Below are positions 46,379 through 57,844 of a stretch of DNA of 64,000 nt, piece by piece. The position numbers and the translations under genes are program-made. The stretch covers positions 128,145,640 through 128,209,639 of the forward strand of contig NC_081410.1 of assembly GCF_030272615.1 (NCBI RefSeq), in the 5' to 3' direction. The notes under the pieces are model-generated. The model saw only the letters and a list, made by a program, of their open reading frames with translations, did not search any database and was not told the origin of the DNA. Origin of the DNA: Cryptomeria japonica (taxonomy: Eukaryota; Streptophyta; Pinopsida; Cupressales; Cupressaceae). Within the stretch, counting starts at the first letter, position 1. Every line of letters starts with the position of its first letter.

Positions 46379-47313
46379 TGTTGGCAATTGACACTCATTG
46401 GATTCATATGTTGTCATTGATGGCAACATGGTAACTTGGCAACAAGATTCATAAGGAAGCATACATCGGCATACACCGACACTAGGAGACATTCACCGAT
46501 AGACATCGACATTGGAGAATCCAAGGTTACACTGGCATTGGCACCAACATCCAACACTTCAGTGAAGTCAACATCAAGCTTGGACCCGAAGGAAGTTTTA
46601 TTTGTAAAATCATTTTGTAATTATTGTATAAGGCTGACATTGTATATCTTTTGTAATGCATTGTAAGCCGACATAAGGTATATTGTTTGTGAAGGGTATA
46701 TAGGTCAGGTTGTTAAGGTCATTATAGATATAGATGAGATAGACTGAAATAAGGATATAGGAGATTGTGTAATGTGAAGTATATGTATGTAGATCATTTG
46801 TATGTGAATGTTATATCATGCAATGATTTGTAGATAGTTTGGAAAGCATTCTTGGAGGAAAGGAGATACTAGTAGAAGTGTTCAGGTTTTATGAACTGGT
46901 ACAGAGCATAACTATAACCAGAACTCTTTTTGGCATAGTAGATTGCATTTTGTGAGTTCATTATTACTGTTTTATTTCAGCAGAAGCTTGTAGTCGGTGA
47001 GAATCTTTTGTGATGAGCGGTGTGCCTTTCTGCATGTGCAGGCCCCCATTTTATATAATATCCTTTCATATGGCCAGTGAACTAATATTGTGGGTCACAA
47101 ATCCCACCATGGTTTTTCCTCTTTAAGGTTTTCCACATATAAATTATGTGTGTTATGGTGTTCATTGTTCATTTATGTGGATGGTTTATTTGCTTCAAGT
47201 TATATGTTTCTTCATTTACCGGTTTATATGTGTATGTTATAAAAGGGTAAAATCATATCTTACCAGCAGAACACTAATTCAGCCCCCCCTCTCTGTGTTC
47301 TTGGAGCCCAATA
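46379..47313 (+). repeat. N 3' LTR
   Basis: 935 bp, starting TGTTGGCAATTGACACTC and ending GGAGCCCAATA, where the terminal CA has become TA. It is preceded by CCAAAGGGGGAGAT. It aligns with 40450-41397 with moderate divergence, including loss of most of the C-run. Confidence 0.9.
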
Positions 47314-47864
47314 GATGTGGGTTACTTTCTTAAGGGAGAAGTCTGAAGCTTGAGAGAAATTCAAGATCTTCAAAGCTATGGTTGAAATAGAGACGAGACT
47401 GAAGCTAAAGTGTCTAAGATCTGATAGAGGTGATGAATTCATCTCTAGTAAGTTCAATTCATTCTATGAAGAGCATGGGATAAAGAGACAGTTATCTGCT
47501 ACGAGAACCCCTCAACAAAATGGAGTTGTGGAAAACAAGAACAAAACAATTCAGGAAGCTATTAGGACAATGATGATTGAAGGAAATGTTATGCATGTCT
47601 ATTGGAGAGAAGTTATGAGAATTTTTGTTTACACTCTTAATGGGGTGCATATCAAAGGTGATACCAATAAGACTCCTTATGAATTATGGTTTGGCCATAC
47701 TCCTACTATTAGATATTTAATAATTTTTGGAAGTAAATGCTATATTAAAAGGGATGAAGATTTTGGAAAGTTTGATGCTAGATGTGATGAAGGAATATTT
47801 ATTGGTTATTCTACTAAAAGTAAGGCCTATCAGTGCTATAATAAGAGACTAAGAAAGATAGTTG
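47314..47864 (+). pseudogene. O: integrase core, second part
   Basis: After element N the frame resumes as WVTFLREKSEA and then, from 47378, EIETRLKLKCLRSDRGDEF. The core DNGGEF/SDRGDEF block and TPQQNGVVENKNKTIQEA carry the second Asp and the Glu of the DDE triad. TPYELWFGHTPTI and KCYIKRDEDFGKFDARCDEG with IGYSTKSKAY are the copia integrase C-terminal blocks. It ends at KIV where a solo LTR (47865) interrupts. Confidence 0.88.
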
Positions 47865-49364
47865 TGTTGGCATTATAACAGAAAAGGAGAGATTGTTGGC
47901 ATTTCAATTAGGATATTGAGAAGGTTGTTGATGATTATGGATATAACTGATTAAGGATGTTTACTGTCTTAATATTATTATTTTGTCATTGATGTCAAGA
48001 AATTGATTTTCTAATTCAGTATGATGTTGCCATATCTTAAGAAGTATGATTTGATGAGTATAAAGATGTCGGTAAAAGACACAGAAAGAATATGATGAAT
48101 AAGGGGAGGAATAAGTTGTTCAATGGGCAACTATTACCGAGTTAGAAAATGATGAGATCATGATGTTTAGATTGTTTTGATATCCTACATATGTTGTTGA
48201 TTGTAAGGTTAATACTATACTATGTTACCGAGCAAAGAACCTAGTCGGTAAACCCTAAGGTTATCGCTATCGGTTAATGAAGACGAAATGTCTACCGAGT
48301 GAAGCTTAGTATTTACCGAGTTGCAACCGAGTAGTAACAGAATGAATTAAATGAATAAAAGCATTATTTAATGAAGGAAGCTGATTAGTTGGAACTGATT
48401 AAATGATTGGTATGTCGTCCATGAAGTTTGTTAAAGAATCTATGGCAAAGGAAGATCGGCAGGAAGATCTACAGCGCAAATTGAACCGCAATACCCTAGC
48501 ACAAGTTCCAAGAAATGTATGCAAGTTCCAAGGTGGGGTAAAACATTTTTAGATCAAAGGATACATTGAACTTGGTCAAGCGTGAAGATCTGATGGCTAT
48601 GATTGATCATGGGATATGTGATCAAAGAGATTAAGCGGTTAGTAATTGTTTATAAATAAGGAACTATTGATAAACAATGCATGCGGGCAAGTGTATGCAC
48701 ATGGATGCTACATAGTGATTACCGAGCACTGAAGCTTGAAGACCTGTTTGAATAATAGAGTATAGAGCCCAATAGATGGACAAGATAAATTTCTATGTAT
48801 ATAGTGTATTGAGCAAATAAGAATCTGCTTTAGCATTTTAGATGTGAAGTTGCAGATAGATTTTTTTTACTGTTATTTTGTGAAGTGATAGAAAATCTCT
48901 TAACCGAGTGGACTTAACAGTCTTATTTGTAAAACCCTCTAGCAAGGTGACATTCTGATTGAGTGTTTAAAATCCTTTAACAAGGTCACTTCTAACAAGG
49001 TGAAGATCCAAACAGATATGAGGGAAATCCCTTAACCGGGTCACATCTAGCAATGTGTTTGTAATCTTTAAAGGATATGCTTTTAACCGAGCATACTCTA
49101 GAAGAGTATATTTCTTAGTGGGTCCAAAATCCCACAATGGTTTTTCCCTATTTGGGTTTCCACGTTAAATCTGGTGTTATGAGTTTTATGATGTTTATAT
49201 GCTTTTGAGTTTGCATGTTTAGCAGTTTTGGTTATATTACTGAAGTATATGTTACCGAGGTTGAATTTGTTGTTTTTATGGAAGATTAAGGTTGTATGAT
49301 TCACCCCCCCCTCTCATCTTATTAGCTTGGCATCTGTACTTAACATTAAGTATCAAAACTATCA
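47865..49364 (+). mobile_element. 1.5-kb solo LTR between O integrase and RT, TSD AGTTG
   Basis: Perfect AGTTG duplications are at 47860-47864 and 49365-49369. The LTR starts TGTTGGCATTATAACAG and ends CAAAACTATCA. The sequence ACCGAG occurs about nine times (for example near 48130, 48229, 48294, 48316, 48720, 48905, 49087 and 49255). A GATTCACCCCCCCCTCTCAT block lies near the end. The O frame resumes as VESANVKVDEGNEYQPKC. The partial LTR at 63573-64000 belongs to the same family. Confidence 0.87.
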
Positions 49365-51120
49365 AGTTGAGAGTGCTAATGTGAAAGTTGATGAAGGTAA
49401 TGAGTATCAGCCCAAATGCTCCGAATATGATTCAAATGATCAGAATGTTAGCTCTGATAAAGGGAAACAATTTTAGAATCAAAATCAAGTTCAAATTGCT
49501 CCGGTGAATCTAGTGACTCGAGGTGAAGGAACAAGTGCAGAAGGAAGAACACAAGAGTTTGAAGTTCAAGAAAACCCTAAGACTCCGAGGTACGTAAGAT
49601 TGAATCATTTAGAAAATCAGATTATAGGAGATAAAAATAAAGGTGTGCAGACTAGGAGAAGAATTGTATAAGATCGGATTGAGTATTGTTTGAGTTCTAA
49701 GATTGAACCTAAGGATGTGAGTGAAGCATGAAAAGATGAACATTGGGTGAAAGCGATGGAAGAAGAATTGAATCAAATTGAGAAGAACAAAACATGGGAA
49801 CTTGTTCCTAGACCTAAGGACAAAAATGTAATTGCAACAAAATGGGTCTTTCTGAATAAACTAAATGAAGAAGGTGATTTTGTTAGGAATAAAGCAAGAC
49901 TTATTCGTAAAGGTTATTCACATATGGAAGGAATTGATTTTGAGGAGATTTTTTCTCTGATACTTATAGGGATTTCAAAGTCTATCAGATGTATGTCAAA
50001 TTAGCATTTCTTAATGGAGAGTTGGAAGAAGAGGTGTACATTGAGCAACCAGATGGATTTTAATTGACTGATGAAAAAGATATGGTTTTCCAGTTGAGAA
50101 AATCTTTGTATGGATTGAAGCAAGCCCCCAGAGCTTGGTATGCCAAATTGGATAAGTATTTGCTAAAGATTGGAATTAACAAAGGTGTTGCTTATAGTAA
50201 TCTATATTTCAAGCTTGATAATAATAACATTTTGATTGTTAAAGTTTTTGTTGATGACATTATCTTTGGAGGTAATGATAGTTTGTGTAAGAAGTTTGCC
50301 GATGAGATGCAAAATGAATTTGAGATGTCTATGATTGGTGAAATGAAATTCTTTCTAGGATTGCAAATTACACAGTTAGAAAAAGGTATCTTCATATCTT
50401 AGTCCAAGTATGTGAAAGAATTGTTGAAGAAATTTGGTTTAGAAGATTCAAAGCTAGTTGGTACTTCTATGGTGATTGGATGTAAGCTAACTAAGGATGA
50501 TGATTCCCCTGAAGCAAATCAAACCAGATACAAATCTATGATTGGTGGACTGCTATATTTGACTCAGAATAGACCGGATATCATAATGTTGTTTGTCTTG
50601 TTGCTAGATTTCAAGGTGATCCTAAGGAATCTCATGTTGTTGTTGTGAAGAGAATTTTCAGATATTTTAAGGGCACAATTGATTTTGGTTTATGGTACTC
50701 TAAATATAATTATTTTACTTTGAGTGCTTTTACAGATGTTGATTGGGTAGGTGATGTTGATGACCAGAAGAGTACTAATGGTGGTGCATTCTTCTTGGGT
50801 AAGAGATTAGTTTCATGGTTGAGTAAGAACTAGAATCCCATTTCTTTATCTATTACAGAGGAAAAATATATATTGTTGATGCTAACAATTGTACTCGAGT
50901 AATATGGATGAAGCAGATGTTGAAAGATATTAGAATTGTGTATGATGAGCCTATTGATATTTACTATGATAATTCAAGTGCTATTAACATTTCTAAGAAT
51001 CTAGTGTTGCATTCAAAGACTAAGAATATATCTATCAAGTTTCATTTTCTGAGAGAGAAGGTAAATGAGAAAGAAATCAGGTTGGAATATGTGTCTACAA
51101 AGGAATAGATTGCATATATT
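49365..51120 (+). pseudogene. O: copia reverse transcriptase-RNase H (broken)
   Basis: After the linker (VESANVKVDEGNEYQPKC), RT starts near 49747 with MEEELNQIEKNKTWELVPRP, TKWVFLNKLNEEGDFVRNKA and [15 protein letters not shown]. After a frameshift near 50000 come LRKSLYGLKQAPRAWYAKLD and the polymerase box VFVDDIIFGGND, with both catalytic Asp intact. LGLQITQLEKGIFIS and the thumb follow. RNase H is at 50645-51108: DVDWVGDVDDQKSTNGGAFF, then SWLSKN and YDNSSAINISKN. Only a handful of stops are present, so O is less decayed than R or W. Confidence 0.88.
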
Positions 51121-51480
51121 TTCATGAAGCCTTTGCCTAAAGATACTTTTGAGTCTCTGAGAGAAGTTAGGGGTGATTTCCCCTCCTGATCAGAACTAAG
51201 ATGCATTTGATTTGCATCGGTCCGACACATTTCATAATAATATCTTGTGATCTAGATTGATGAGTGGTGGTTGTTACTTAGGGGGAGTAGTCAGATGTTC
51301 AGATTTATGAGTTTTATTTCCAAATATGTGTCTTTGTCATTGATGTCAAAGGGGGAGAGATCCATGTGAAAAACTATGTAATAATTTATGTGGGAGAGAG
51401 TTATCTGAGAGAGTTGTTGATTTCTTTGACATTGATTGTTTTTCACATCATATTTTGACATCAATGCCAAAAGGGGAGAT
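51121..51480 (+). promoter_or_regulatory. O 3' untranslated region and polypurine tract
   Basis: Non-coding sequence after RNase H ends in CAATGCCAAAAGGGGAGAT, a purine tract directly before the 3' LTR. Two near-copies of the GTCATTGATGTCAAAGGGGGAG phrase occur (51330-51358 and 51457-51480), so the tract is partly duplicated. Confidence 0.75.
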
Positions 51481-52819
51481 TGTTGGATGTTTGGGTGATT
51501 GCTGCAAATATGTGCTTAAATGATATCTGAGAGATGTGTTGTCATTGAACATATTTTCTCTGTTTGGTGCAGTGTTGTAGTATATAGTTTAGTTAGTTGG
51601 TTTATGTTGCGTGTTGACAATCAGTGTTTGTGGATAAAGGGTTTGTAAAGTGATATCTCTAGTTGATTAAGTGCAAGTTTTAGAGGTCCACATGAATATT
51701 TGAGTGAGTTATGAGTATCAGTGTTATGGCTGGTTTTTGTTGTTGTTTAGTGTTGCCATTGTTCAGTATTTTGATCTGCATTGCACCGCATTGTAATATC
51801 TTGATTTGCGGATTTGGGAATATGTTTGGGATGTTGATGTGTGTCCTCAATTCAAATGGTTCGTGATTTGGTGCTTTGCAAGTAAATCTTTTAGGTTGAC
51901 AGTCAATTCAATTGATGTTCTTGAGGTTCGGTATGATGATGTCATGATTATAGTAATTTGAGTTGGTGCAAATGTTACTATGGTAATTTAGTATGCTTGT
52001 GGGTGTTTCTAGATCATGTGTTATTCATGTTGGTGGTCCGCATTGATCGGAGAGCATGTTATTGATGATTTTATTTAGTTCTATGGTATTCTTCATGTTC
52101 TTGGCCGACATGGTGATTGTAGTATGTTGTGGATGTTTGATGCATAATTATTGGAGTTGTTTCATGTTTGAGGTGGTGATTTAGGTCCATGCTATGTCTT
52201 AGTCGACATTGTTTTGGTTCGCATTTGATATTGTAGTGTGTATGTTTATATTTTATAATTAGGTGATGTGTGTTGAGCCAACCTTGATGATATTGTTCCA
52301 AGGTTGATGTGACATATAAATAAATGTAATATCTATGTAATTGTGATGTTGTAGATATGTGAGTGTGTGAATAATGTATTAATAATTCGGTAGTAGAGAA
52401 GAAGTGTGAAGTAAGTGAGACATGGTATGTGCTTAATCAAAACTGTAACTAGGCATTGTGGATTCTATTTCTCAATTCATAATTTTACGGAAGTGATCTG
52501 AATCTGTTTGTAAGGTAGTGAGCCTTCCCAGGGTTGTTCTAGCCTCTAGGCAGTGTGTCTAAATGCATGTAGATTCTCCATTGTAATATTTCATATACTT
52601 TTAAAAGGGTATCATCGTATTGTGGGTAGGTTCCCATCATAGTTTTTCCCCTGATCGAGTTTTCCATGTCAAAAATCTTGGTGTTATTTGTGTTCTTGTT
52701 GCATTGATGATTTATGCTTTCACTATTAATTATCAGATCTAAGATTAAAGTAAGTTGTTGTAAATTTTGGTGACAACTGATTCACCCCCCCTCCTCTGTT
52801 GTTTGCCCTATTTTCATTA
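51481..52819 (+). repeat. O 3' LTR
   Basis: 1339 bp, starting TGTTGGATGTTTGGGTGATT and ending CCTATTTTCATTA (terminal CA changed to TA). It aligns with 37254-38617 with clear divergence and small indels, older than T's LTR pair. Confidence 0.9.
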
Positions 52820-53409
52820 GTGTTATATCCTATTGTGGCTTTGGCTTATACTACTTTTGGTTCTTTCCTTTTATTTGATTCCTTTGATTCCCTTGATTAG
52901 ACAACAAATATTTTAAGTTGGAAGACTTGATAATCCCCATGTTGATCAACTTTGCTTGTTCAAGCATTAACGTTTTTGTGAATGCATTAGATGATGGTCT
53001 AGTGAAAGAACTACCTGAAGTCAACATATGGGTTTGGAAACTAAAACAAAGGTTGCATACTCTGATGGAAGCTTGTCCAACAAATTGTACACCAATTGTG
53101 CGTCCTTTTTTGGCAATGCCACAATCCTTGAGTTTTTCTCTTAGCTTAGTTTTTTTGGTTACATATTCTTAGATTGTATCAAAATTCTTAGGATCTAATA
53201 TTGTGAGATCATCATCAAGCTTGTAGCCTCTAATCTCATCAACTTTGCCATACAATTAACCAAACTTTTTCCAAGCATCTTTAATTGTTTTACACTTATC
53301 AATGTGAAAGATAAGATCATCTGATACATATTTCCTCAATGTTCCAAGAGCCGAAGTATTTTTAGTGAACCATTTGAGTATTTGGATTAGCTTTAAGATC
53401 ATGTGGTGT
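52820..53409 (-). pseudogene. R: gag middle part (broken)
   Basis: From 53409 leftwards the frame reads TPHDLKANPNTQMVH, then LRKYVSDDLIFHIDKCKTIK and YGKVDEIRGYKLDDDLTILD of the copia gag. It ends NQGNQRNQIKGKNQK near 52860, before O. It is homologous to 57154-57685 in Q. The N-terminal gag segment is at 60093-60230 beyond Q. Confidence 0.78.
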
Positions 53410-53899
53410 TGTGAGATTATGCTTGAAGCAACCAAGATCTAGAGTCCAATTGATAGCACAATAAGAGAGATAAATGGATCGATAAGAATAAATTGTATTC
53501 AAATCAAGATGCAAAATACTAATCAACTCGATCATCAAAAATTGCATACAATATAGATGAGCTTGCTTATAAAATCAAGGATAAGAGTCAAGAGAGCACA
53601 CAAAGATGACATGTGGCTCAATGAGATGCAAGGTTAGGTAGGCGTAAGTAGGAAAAATAATAAAATATTCCACATGAGGTTGATCACCCACCAAAGGTGG
53701 AATTATCATCCCACAATATGGATATGATAAAGTAACAACAATATCACACCATATAAGGTAGAATTTATCTTACATGCACACTCCCAATGTATGCACATCC
53801 CTAAGTGTCTCATATACAAACTATGATGTTATGCATTTACCTAAGTCAACTTAAGTAAGGTGTAATTATATCCTATATGAATAAATAATTACACCAACA
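53410..53899 (-). repeat. Q 3' LTR
   Basis: 490 bp, closely similar to 59601-60092 (GATTATGCTTGAAG, GATCTAGAGTCCAATTGATA, GAGATGCAAGG). Its last 200 bp resemble the LTRs of R. The adjoining C-run (53900-53906) corresponds to the minus-strand purine tract. Confidence 0.88.
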
Positions 53900-54189
53900 C
53901 CCCCCCTTAAGTGCAACTTAGGGGAATGCACTTAAGCTAACAATGCAAGATGGATCTTGGCTACTGGGCCATGTTAGGTACCCATGTACAAATGAAATAC
54001 AATCAAACCAATGCAAATAAATCTCTCACGAATAGAGAAAGGGAGAAAACCACATGGGAAAAAACTCCCCCCCCCCCCCAAAAAAAAAAGAGTGATGAAT
54101 ATATACAAGAGAACTCTCAAGGAAATATGTGAAGGAGAAAACCCCATGTGAGGAAAAAGTCCCCCCCATAAGAGAGAAAAAGAGAGAAT
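53900..54189 (-). other. Q 3' flank: homopolymer-rich tract
   Basis: Non-coding, with C-runs (54066-54079, 54161-54167) next to A-runs, closely resembling 8699-8960 next to R's 3' LTR (both contain AATGCAAGATGG and GGCCATGTTAGGTAC). It marks the end of Q before the gypsy solo LTR. Confidence 0.65.
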
Positions 54190-55537
54190 TGTAGCGTCGT
54201 AAATTGTACGCACTTGCTAGGGTGGTACAATTTCACACCTAGTTTAGCACCCGCCTTGGCGCATTTTGCATTTTGCATTGCATTTCCCCTTTAGCACTTA
54301 ATTAATTAAATTAATTAGGTCTAAGGTTCTATTTTATCATCTCCCATATCATAAAGTTGGGCCCTTTTCATTAAAGTGTGCCCCTTCCATTTTATTCCTC
54401 TAATACATCATTTAATCAAAAACCCTAATTAGGTCCTATTTTGAACTTGGGGGCTTGATTTCGGGGGTCAAAACATCTCGAAATCAGCTGTAACTTCAGG
54501 ATTCTCTCTAAAATTATCATATCCGACGGCCCTGAAAATTTGGTGAAAAGTTGTCGGGACCATGGCGCCCGGAGTGCACATGGTCCCGGACATTTTTCTC
54601 GAAATTTTAGGAGCGCGATCCAATCATAAAATAAAGCTTAACCCCAAGAAATTGGTGGGATATTCAATCTCTAGGTCGACCTAAAGTTGAAATTAAGACC
54701 TAGGGTTTCATATATAAGAGCTCTCTTTCTTCATTTGAAAGGATCTGGAATTTTGGTTTCAAGGACCTTCTATGCAGTGAAAGAGCAGATCTTTGAAGAC
54801 TTCAACAACATTCAACATCCATCCATCAAGCATTCATCAATTTCATTCATCCATTTAGGGCTTTGAAGACAATGAAGAGCAATAGGGGATTACCGACTGA
54901 AGATTGGCTTGTACCCCTCCCTTGGGGTTGGGTATGATTTCATGTTGTTTTCATGTCTTTGCATAAGCCTCATTATATCATTTGTATTCATGCTTTAGAT
55001 CATTTTGCATCTTGATTTGGAGCATTTACATTATCATTTACAAGCAATTAGGGTTTACTTTCTAGGTTGCTCTAGTTTGCTTACTTGCATTTTAGGATCT
55101 TGCACACACACAAGGTCTGCACACACATTACTTTTACAATACAAATTGGCTATTCGTGGAGGTGGAAATCACCAAAGCGGGGGTTTGACTAAGGCAAAAC
55201 CCTATATAGCCGCCCACCATACCCTTTTCAGATATAAGTGCAGGTTTCGGGATTTGGATGACGCCGCAAGTTGCAGATCCGGGAAAAGCAGGCCGGGACA
55301 GCACTTCACACCAAATTTCAGAGTAAAAGACCAGGACAGGGGCGTGGGGCGCCCTGGTCCCTGGGACAGGGGTGCTGGGCGCCCTGGTCCTTCTGTCAGA
55401 CAACAAGTTTTAGCATTTTGACAGCTTTTCAGGTTGCCAAACAATAGTTTTCGGAGCAGTTTCAAGGGCAGAATTAGGACAGTGGCGCCCACGCCCCCGT
55501 CCCGAACATTTCCACTCAGATTTTAACCCCAGGTACA
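54190..55537 (+). mobile_element. Gypsy-type solo LTR in Q, TSD AGAAT
   Basis: 1348 bp, starting TGTAGCGTCGTAAATTGTAC and ending TTTTAACCCCAGGTACA, with perfect AGAAT duplications at 54185-54189 and 55538-55542. The start resembles T's LTR (TGTAGCATCCTAAA). Around 54480-54612 it carries the same module as T's leader (GGCCCTGAAAATTTGG, AAGTTGTCGGGACC, GGTCCCGGACATTTTTCTC). A GC-rich block near 55335-55395 has GGGGCGCCCTGGTCCCTGGG and a second CGCCCTGGTCC. It is a relative of T, not the same family. Confidence 0.92.
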
Positions 55538-56370
55538 AGAATAAGTAGCCCCCCTCAATGTAAAACCTGCACAATGGTAGAAGCTAGAAGCTGAATGAAG
55601 AAATTGCTCTACAAACGTCAAGCAACGTTCCTCCCCTTGGGAAGAAACAAAACCAAAGGTGTATCCATGAAATCTCCCCAATCACAAAGGGAAGATGTAG
55701 GGAAAAAACTCAAGATATGTGGAGTCTTTGAAAACTGGTCAAGTGTCCCCATGTCAATGCAAAAAGTTGCCCCCTCCAAATCAAGTGTAATGGTCCACAC
55801 TGCTAAAAAAGGCACTCCAAGATCTAGTGGAGATGAATGTATAACAAGTTCCAAAGACTCAAATGTCTCCTCTAAGGATAAAGAGACCTCCTCCAAATGT
55901 TGTACATAAGAATCGACAATCAAGTCAACCTCGAAAGAATGATCATGTAGAGAATGAACAAGAGGGTTAGAGTGTTCCCTCTCAAAAATCAAAGAAGGAT
56001 AATCTTTATCAAAGAGAAGATGAATATCATCAATGATGTCTCCCAAATATGAAATGTAGGACTCCACAAACAAACCTGCAATGTCTGTCAAGTAGTCATC
56101 CCAAAAAACTGAAGTTGGAAGACAAGATATATCCTACTGCACTGAATCACAAGAAGGCACAACTGTAGCATCATCGGCATCATCAAGTGCAATAGGTGAT
56201 GTGATATCAAGAGGAGGAGATGAAATGCTAGTCTCAAGAATGGGGTCACATGTGAGAATCCCCAAGCTCAAGTAATAAAAATTCTCCTCATTATCTGAAT
56301 TATCACAAGTGTGATCAACATATGAAAAATCATCATCATCAAAAGGACCAAAATGTGAAAACGAGTATAA
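55538..56370 (-). pseudogene. Q: acidic frame of unknown function in place of pol
   Basis: Between the protease remnant and the 3' end of Q, a frame at 56091-55618 (MTDIAGLFVESYISYLGDII) codes for an acidic, Leu/Asp/Ser-rich protein, with a further broken block at 56370-56100. It has no integrase or RT motif. Its composition and repeated phrases such as LVHSLHDHSFEVDLIVDSYV resemble the acidic frames of X (33657-34665). I cannot name it. Confidence 0.5.
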
Positions 56371-57685
56371 TCAAGATGCATAATCCACCACCCCAGTTGC
56401 AAGGATAGTTCTACTCTCCAAGTCTCTAATGATAACTGAATCAAGTGTGAACTCCATAGTTCTTTTTGTTTCCCCATTAGTGATCTGATAGATAGAAAAA
56501 AGATTATTTGTTAGATAAGGTACACACAACACATCATTGAAGGAGTTATCCCCAAAGGCAATAGATCTTTTCTCGATCACATTCATGTAAGTATGATTGC
56601 CCTTCAAAATTGATGGCATGTGGCAACACTCAAATGAAGAGAACATAGACTGCGAAGATTCCATATGATGAAAATCCCCTTAATCTAGAAGTTATCTCCC
56701 TGAATCATGACTTGTAGTAGCACGAAAAGCTTGTCCTTTATGTGTCGAAGAAGCATGATTCTTTCCCTTATCAATTTCCTTTTCTTTGGAGGATGAAGGA
56801 GAAGGTGAAGTAGACATTCTAGAAGGTAAATTGGTTTTGTTCTTCTCAAGAAGATGCTTCAACTCATCAATATCCTTCTTGTAACAATAGTGTTCTTCAT
56901 ATCCCGACTTCTTGCAATATGCACAAAAATACCTTTCCTTAGATGATTTCCTCTTAGGTGAGGGTGAGGGTTTAGAAACACTTTGTTGTAGAGAGGGTGA
57001 TTGTGTTTTCTCTTGTTGTGGCTTTGGCTTAGAGTGATTTTGCTCCTTGTTGGAGCCCTTTCCTTGATTCCCTTGATTAGCTACCAAAGCCATGGACTTT
57101 GAAGACTTGAGAATCCCCATTTACCTCAACTTATCTTTCTCAAGAATCAACAATTATGTCAATGTAGCAAAAGATGGTGCCTGGTATGAACTGCTTGTCA
57201 ATCTTTGAGTATGGAAGCTAGAGACAAAGGCTACATATTCAAATGCAAGCTTGTGCATCAAATTGAAAACCAATTGATCATCATCCTTGTTTATATCACA
57301 CACCATAAGTTGTGCTCCAATCTCATTAACTTTGGTTACATAATCCTCAATGGAATCAAAACTCTTGGGATCAAGGCAAGAGAGTTCACTATCAAGCATA
57401 TACCCTAACCTTATCAACTTTTCCATACAAAGAAGCAAATTTGTCCCAAGCCTCGTTAACTGTTTTACATTTTTCAATATGGAAGATGAGATCTTTTGAA
57501 ACATATTTCCTTAAAGTGTCAATATCCATAGAGTTTATAACAAGCCAATCAACTTGATCATTAGGATCAGCCTTAGGATCTTCGGGTGTTGTTATTGTTC
57601 CATCAACATATTGTATTAAACCTTTTTCCATTAACTTGCTCCAAGCATCAATTTTCCAAGAAGCATAGTTATGTGCAGTTAACAA
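56371..57685 (-). pseudogene. gag: Q: copia gag and protease remnant
   Basis: Gag begins at 57685 with MLTAHNYASWKIDAWSKLME, followed by STDLRKYV-type blocks (LRKYVSKDLIFHIEKCKTVN) and, after a frameshift near 57400, FDSIEDYVTKVNEIGAQLMV. From 57120 the frame MGILKSSKSMALVANQGNQG leads to a knuckle CAYCKKSGYEEHYC (CX2CX4HX4C-like, with Gly-Tyr for Gly-His) and a Ser/Lys-rich tail. At 56664 the protease follow-up (FNDVLCVPYLTNNLFSIYQI) is seen; the catalytic DSG block is lost between 56690 and 56664. It would have packaged Q RNA. Confidence 0.82.
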
Positions 57686-57752
57686 AGATAACTAGGCGAA
57701 CCTATGATGAAACAAAATAGCACAAGATAAAAAGACAAGAGCACAAGAGAGA

Positions 57753-57762
57753 CCCCCCCCCC

Positions 57763-57842
<80 letters not shown>
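57753..57842. repeat. Compound microsatellite C13-(TA)17-(GAT)14
   Basis: Thirteen C (57753-57765) are followed by 35 bp of TA repeat (57766-57800) and 42 bp of GAT repeat (57801-57842). It lies just upstream of Q's gag on the minus strand, in the leader. Confidence 0.95.

Positions 57843-57844
<2 letters not shown>

Larger units (their letters stand above)
40450..47313 (+). mobile_element. N: pol-less copia-type LTR element inserted in O integrase
   Basis: The 5' LTR is 40450-41397 and the 3' LTR 46379-47313, both starting TGTTGG. The TSD is GAAGT (40445-40449) against GATGT (47314-47318), one mismatch. The primer site TGGTATCAGAGC (41400) and the tract AAAGGGGGAGAT (46367-46378) are intact. 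The interior codes for the C-terminal part of a gag (coiled coil and four CCHC knuckles) and then a long unrelated frame. There is no protease, integrase or RT. Removing N restores O's frame as DDYSRMK followed by WVTFL. Confidence 0.9.
37254..52819 (+). mobile_element. O: Ty1/copia element inserted in R gag
   Basis: The LTRs are 37254-38617 and 51481-52819. The TSD is GTGCT (37249-37253) against GTGTT (52820-52824), one mismatch. The primer site is TGGTATCAGAG (38620), the initiator-Met type, and the purine tract is AAAAGGGGAGAT (51469-51480). Between them are gag, protease, integrase, RT and RNase H in copia order, split by N (40450-47313) and by a solo LTR (47865-49364). Removing these gives about 7.1 kb. 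R's gag frame is in phase across O (KPKPQ, one stop, then IAQPSSPQQ). Confidence 0.9.

Noticed and set aside
57753-57842. Poly-Ser/Tyr-Ile frame over the microsatellite on the minus strand
   Set aside because: Pure consequence of GAT and TA repeats; no conserved flanking coding sequence.
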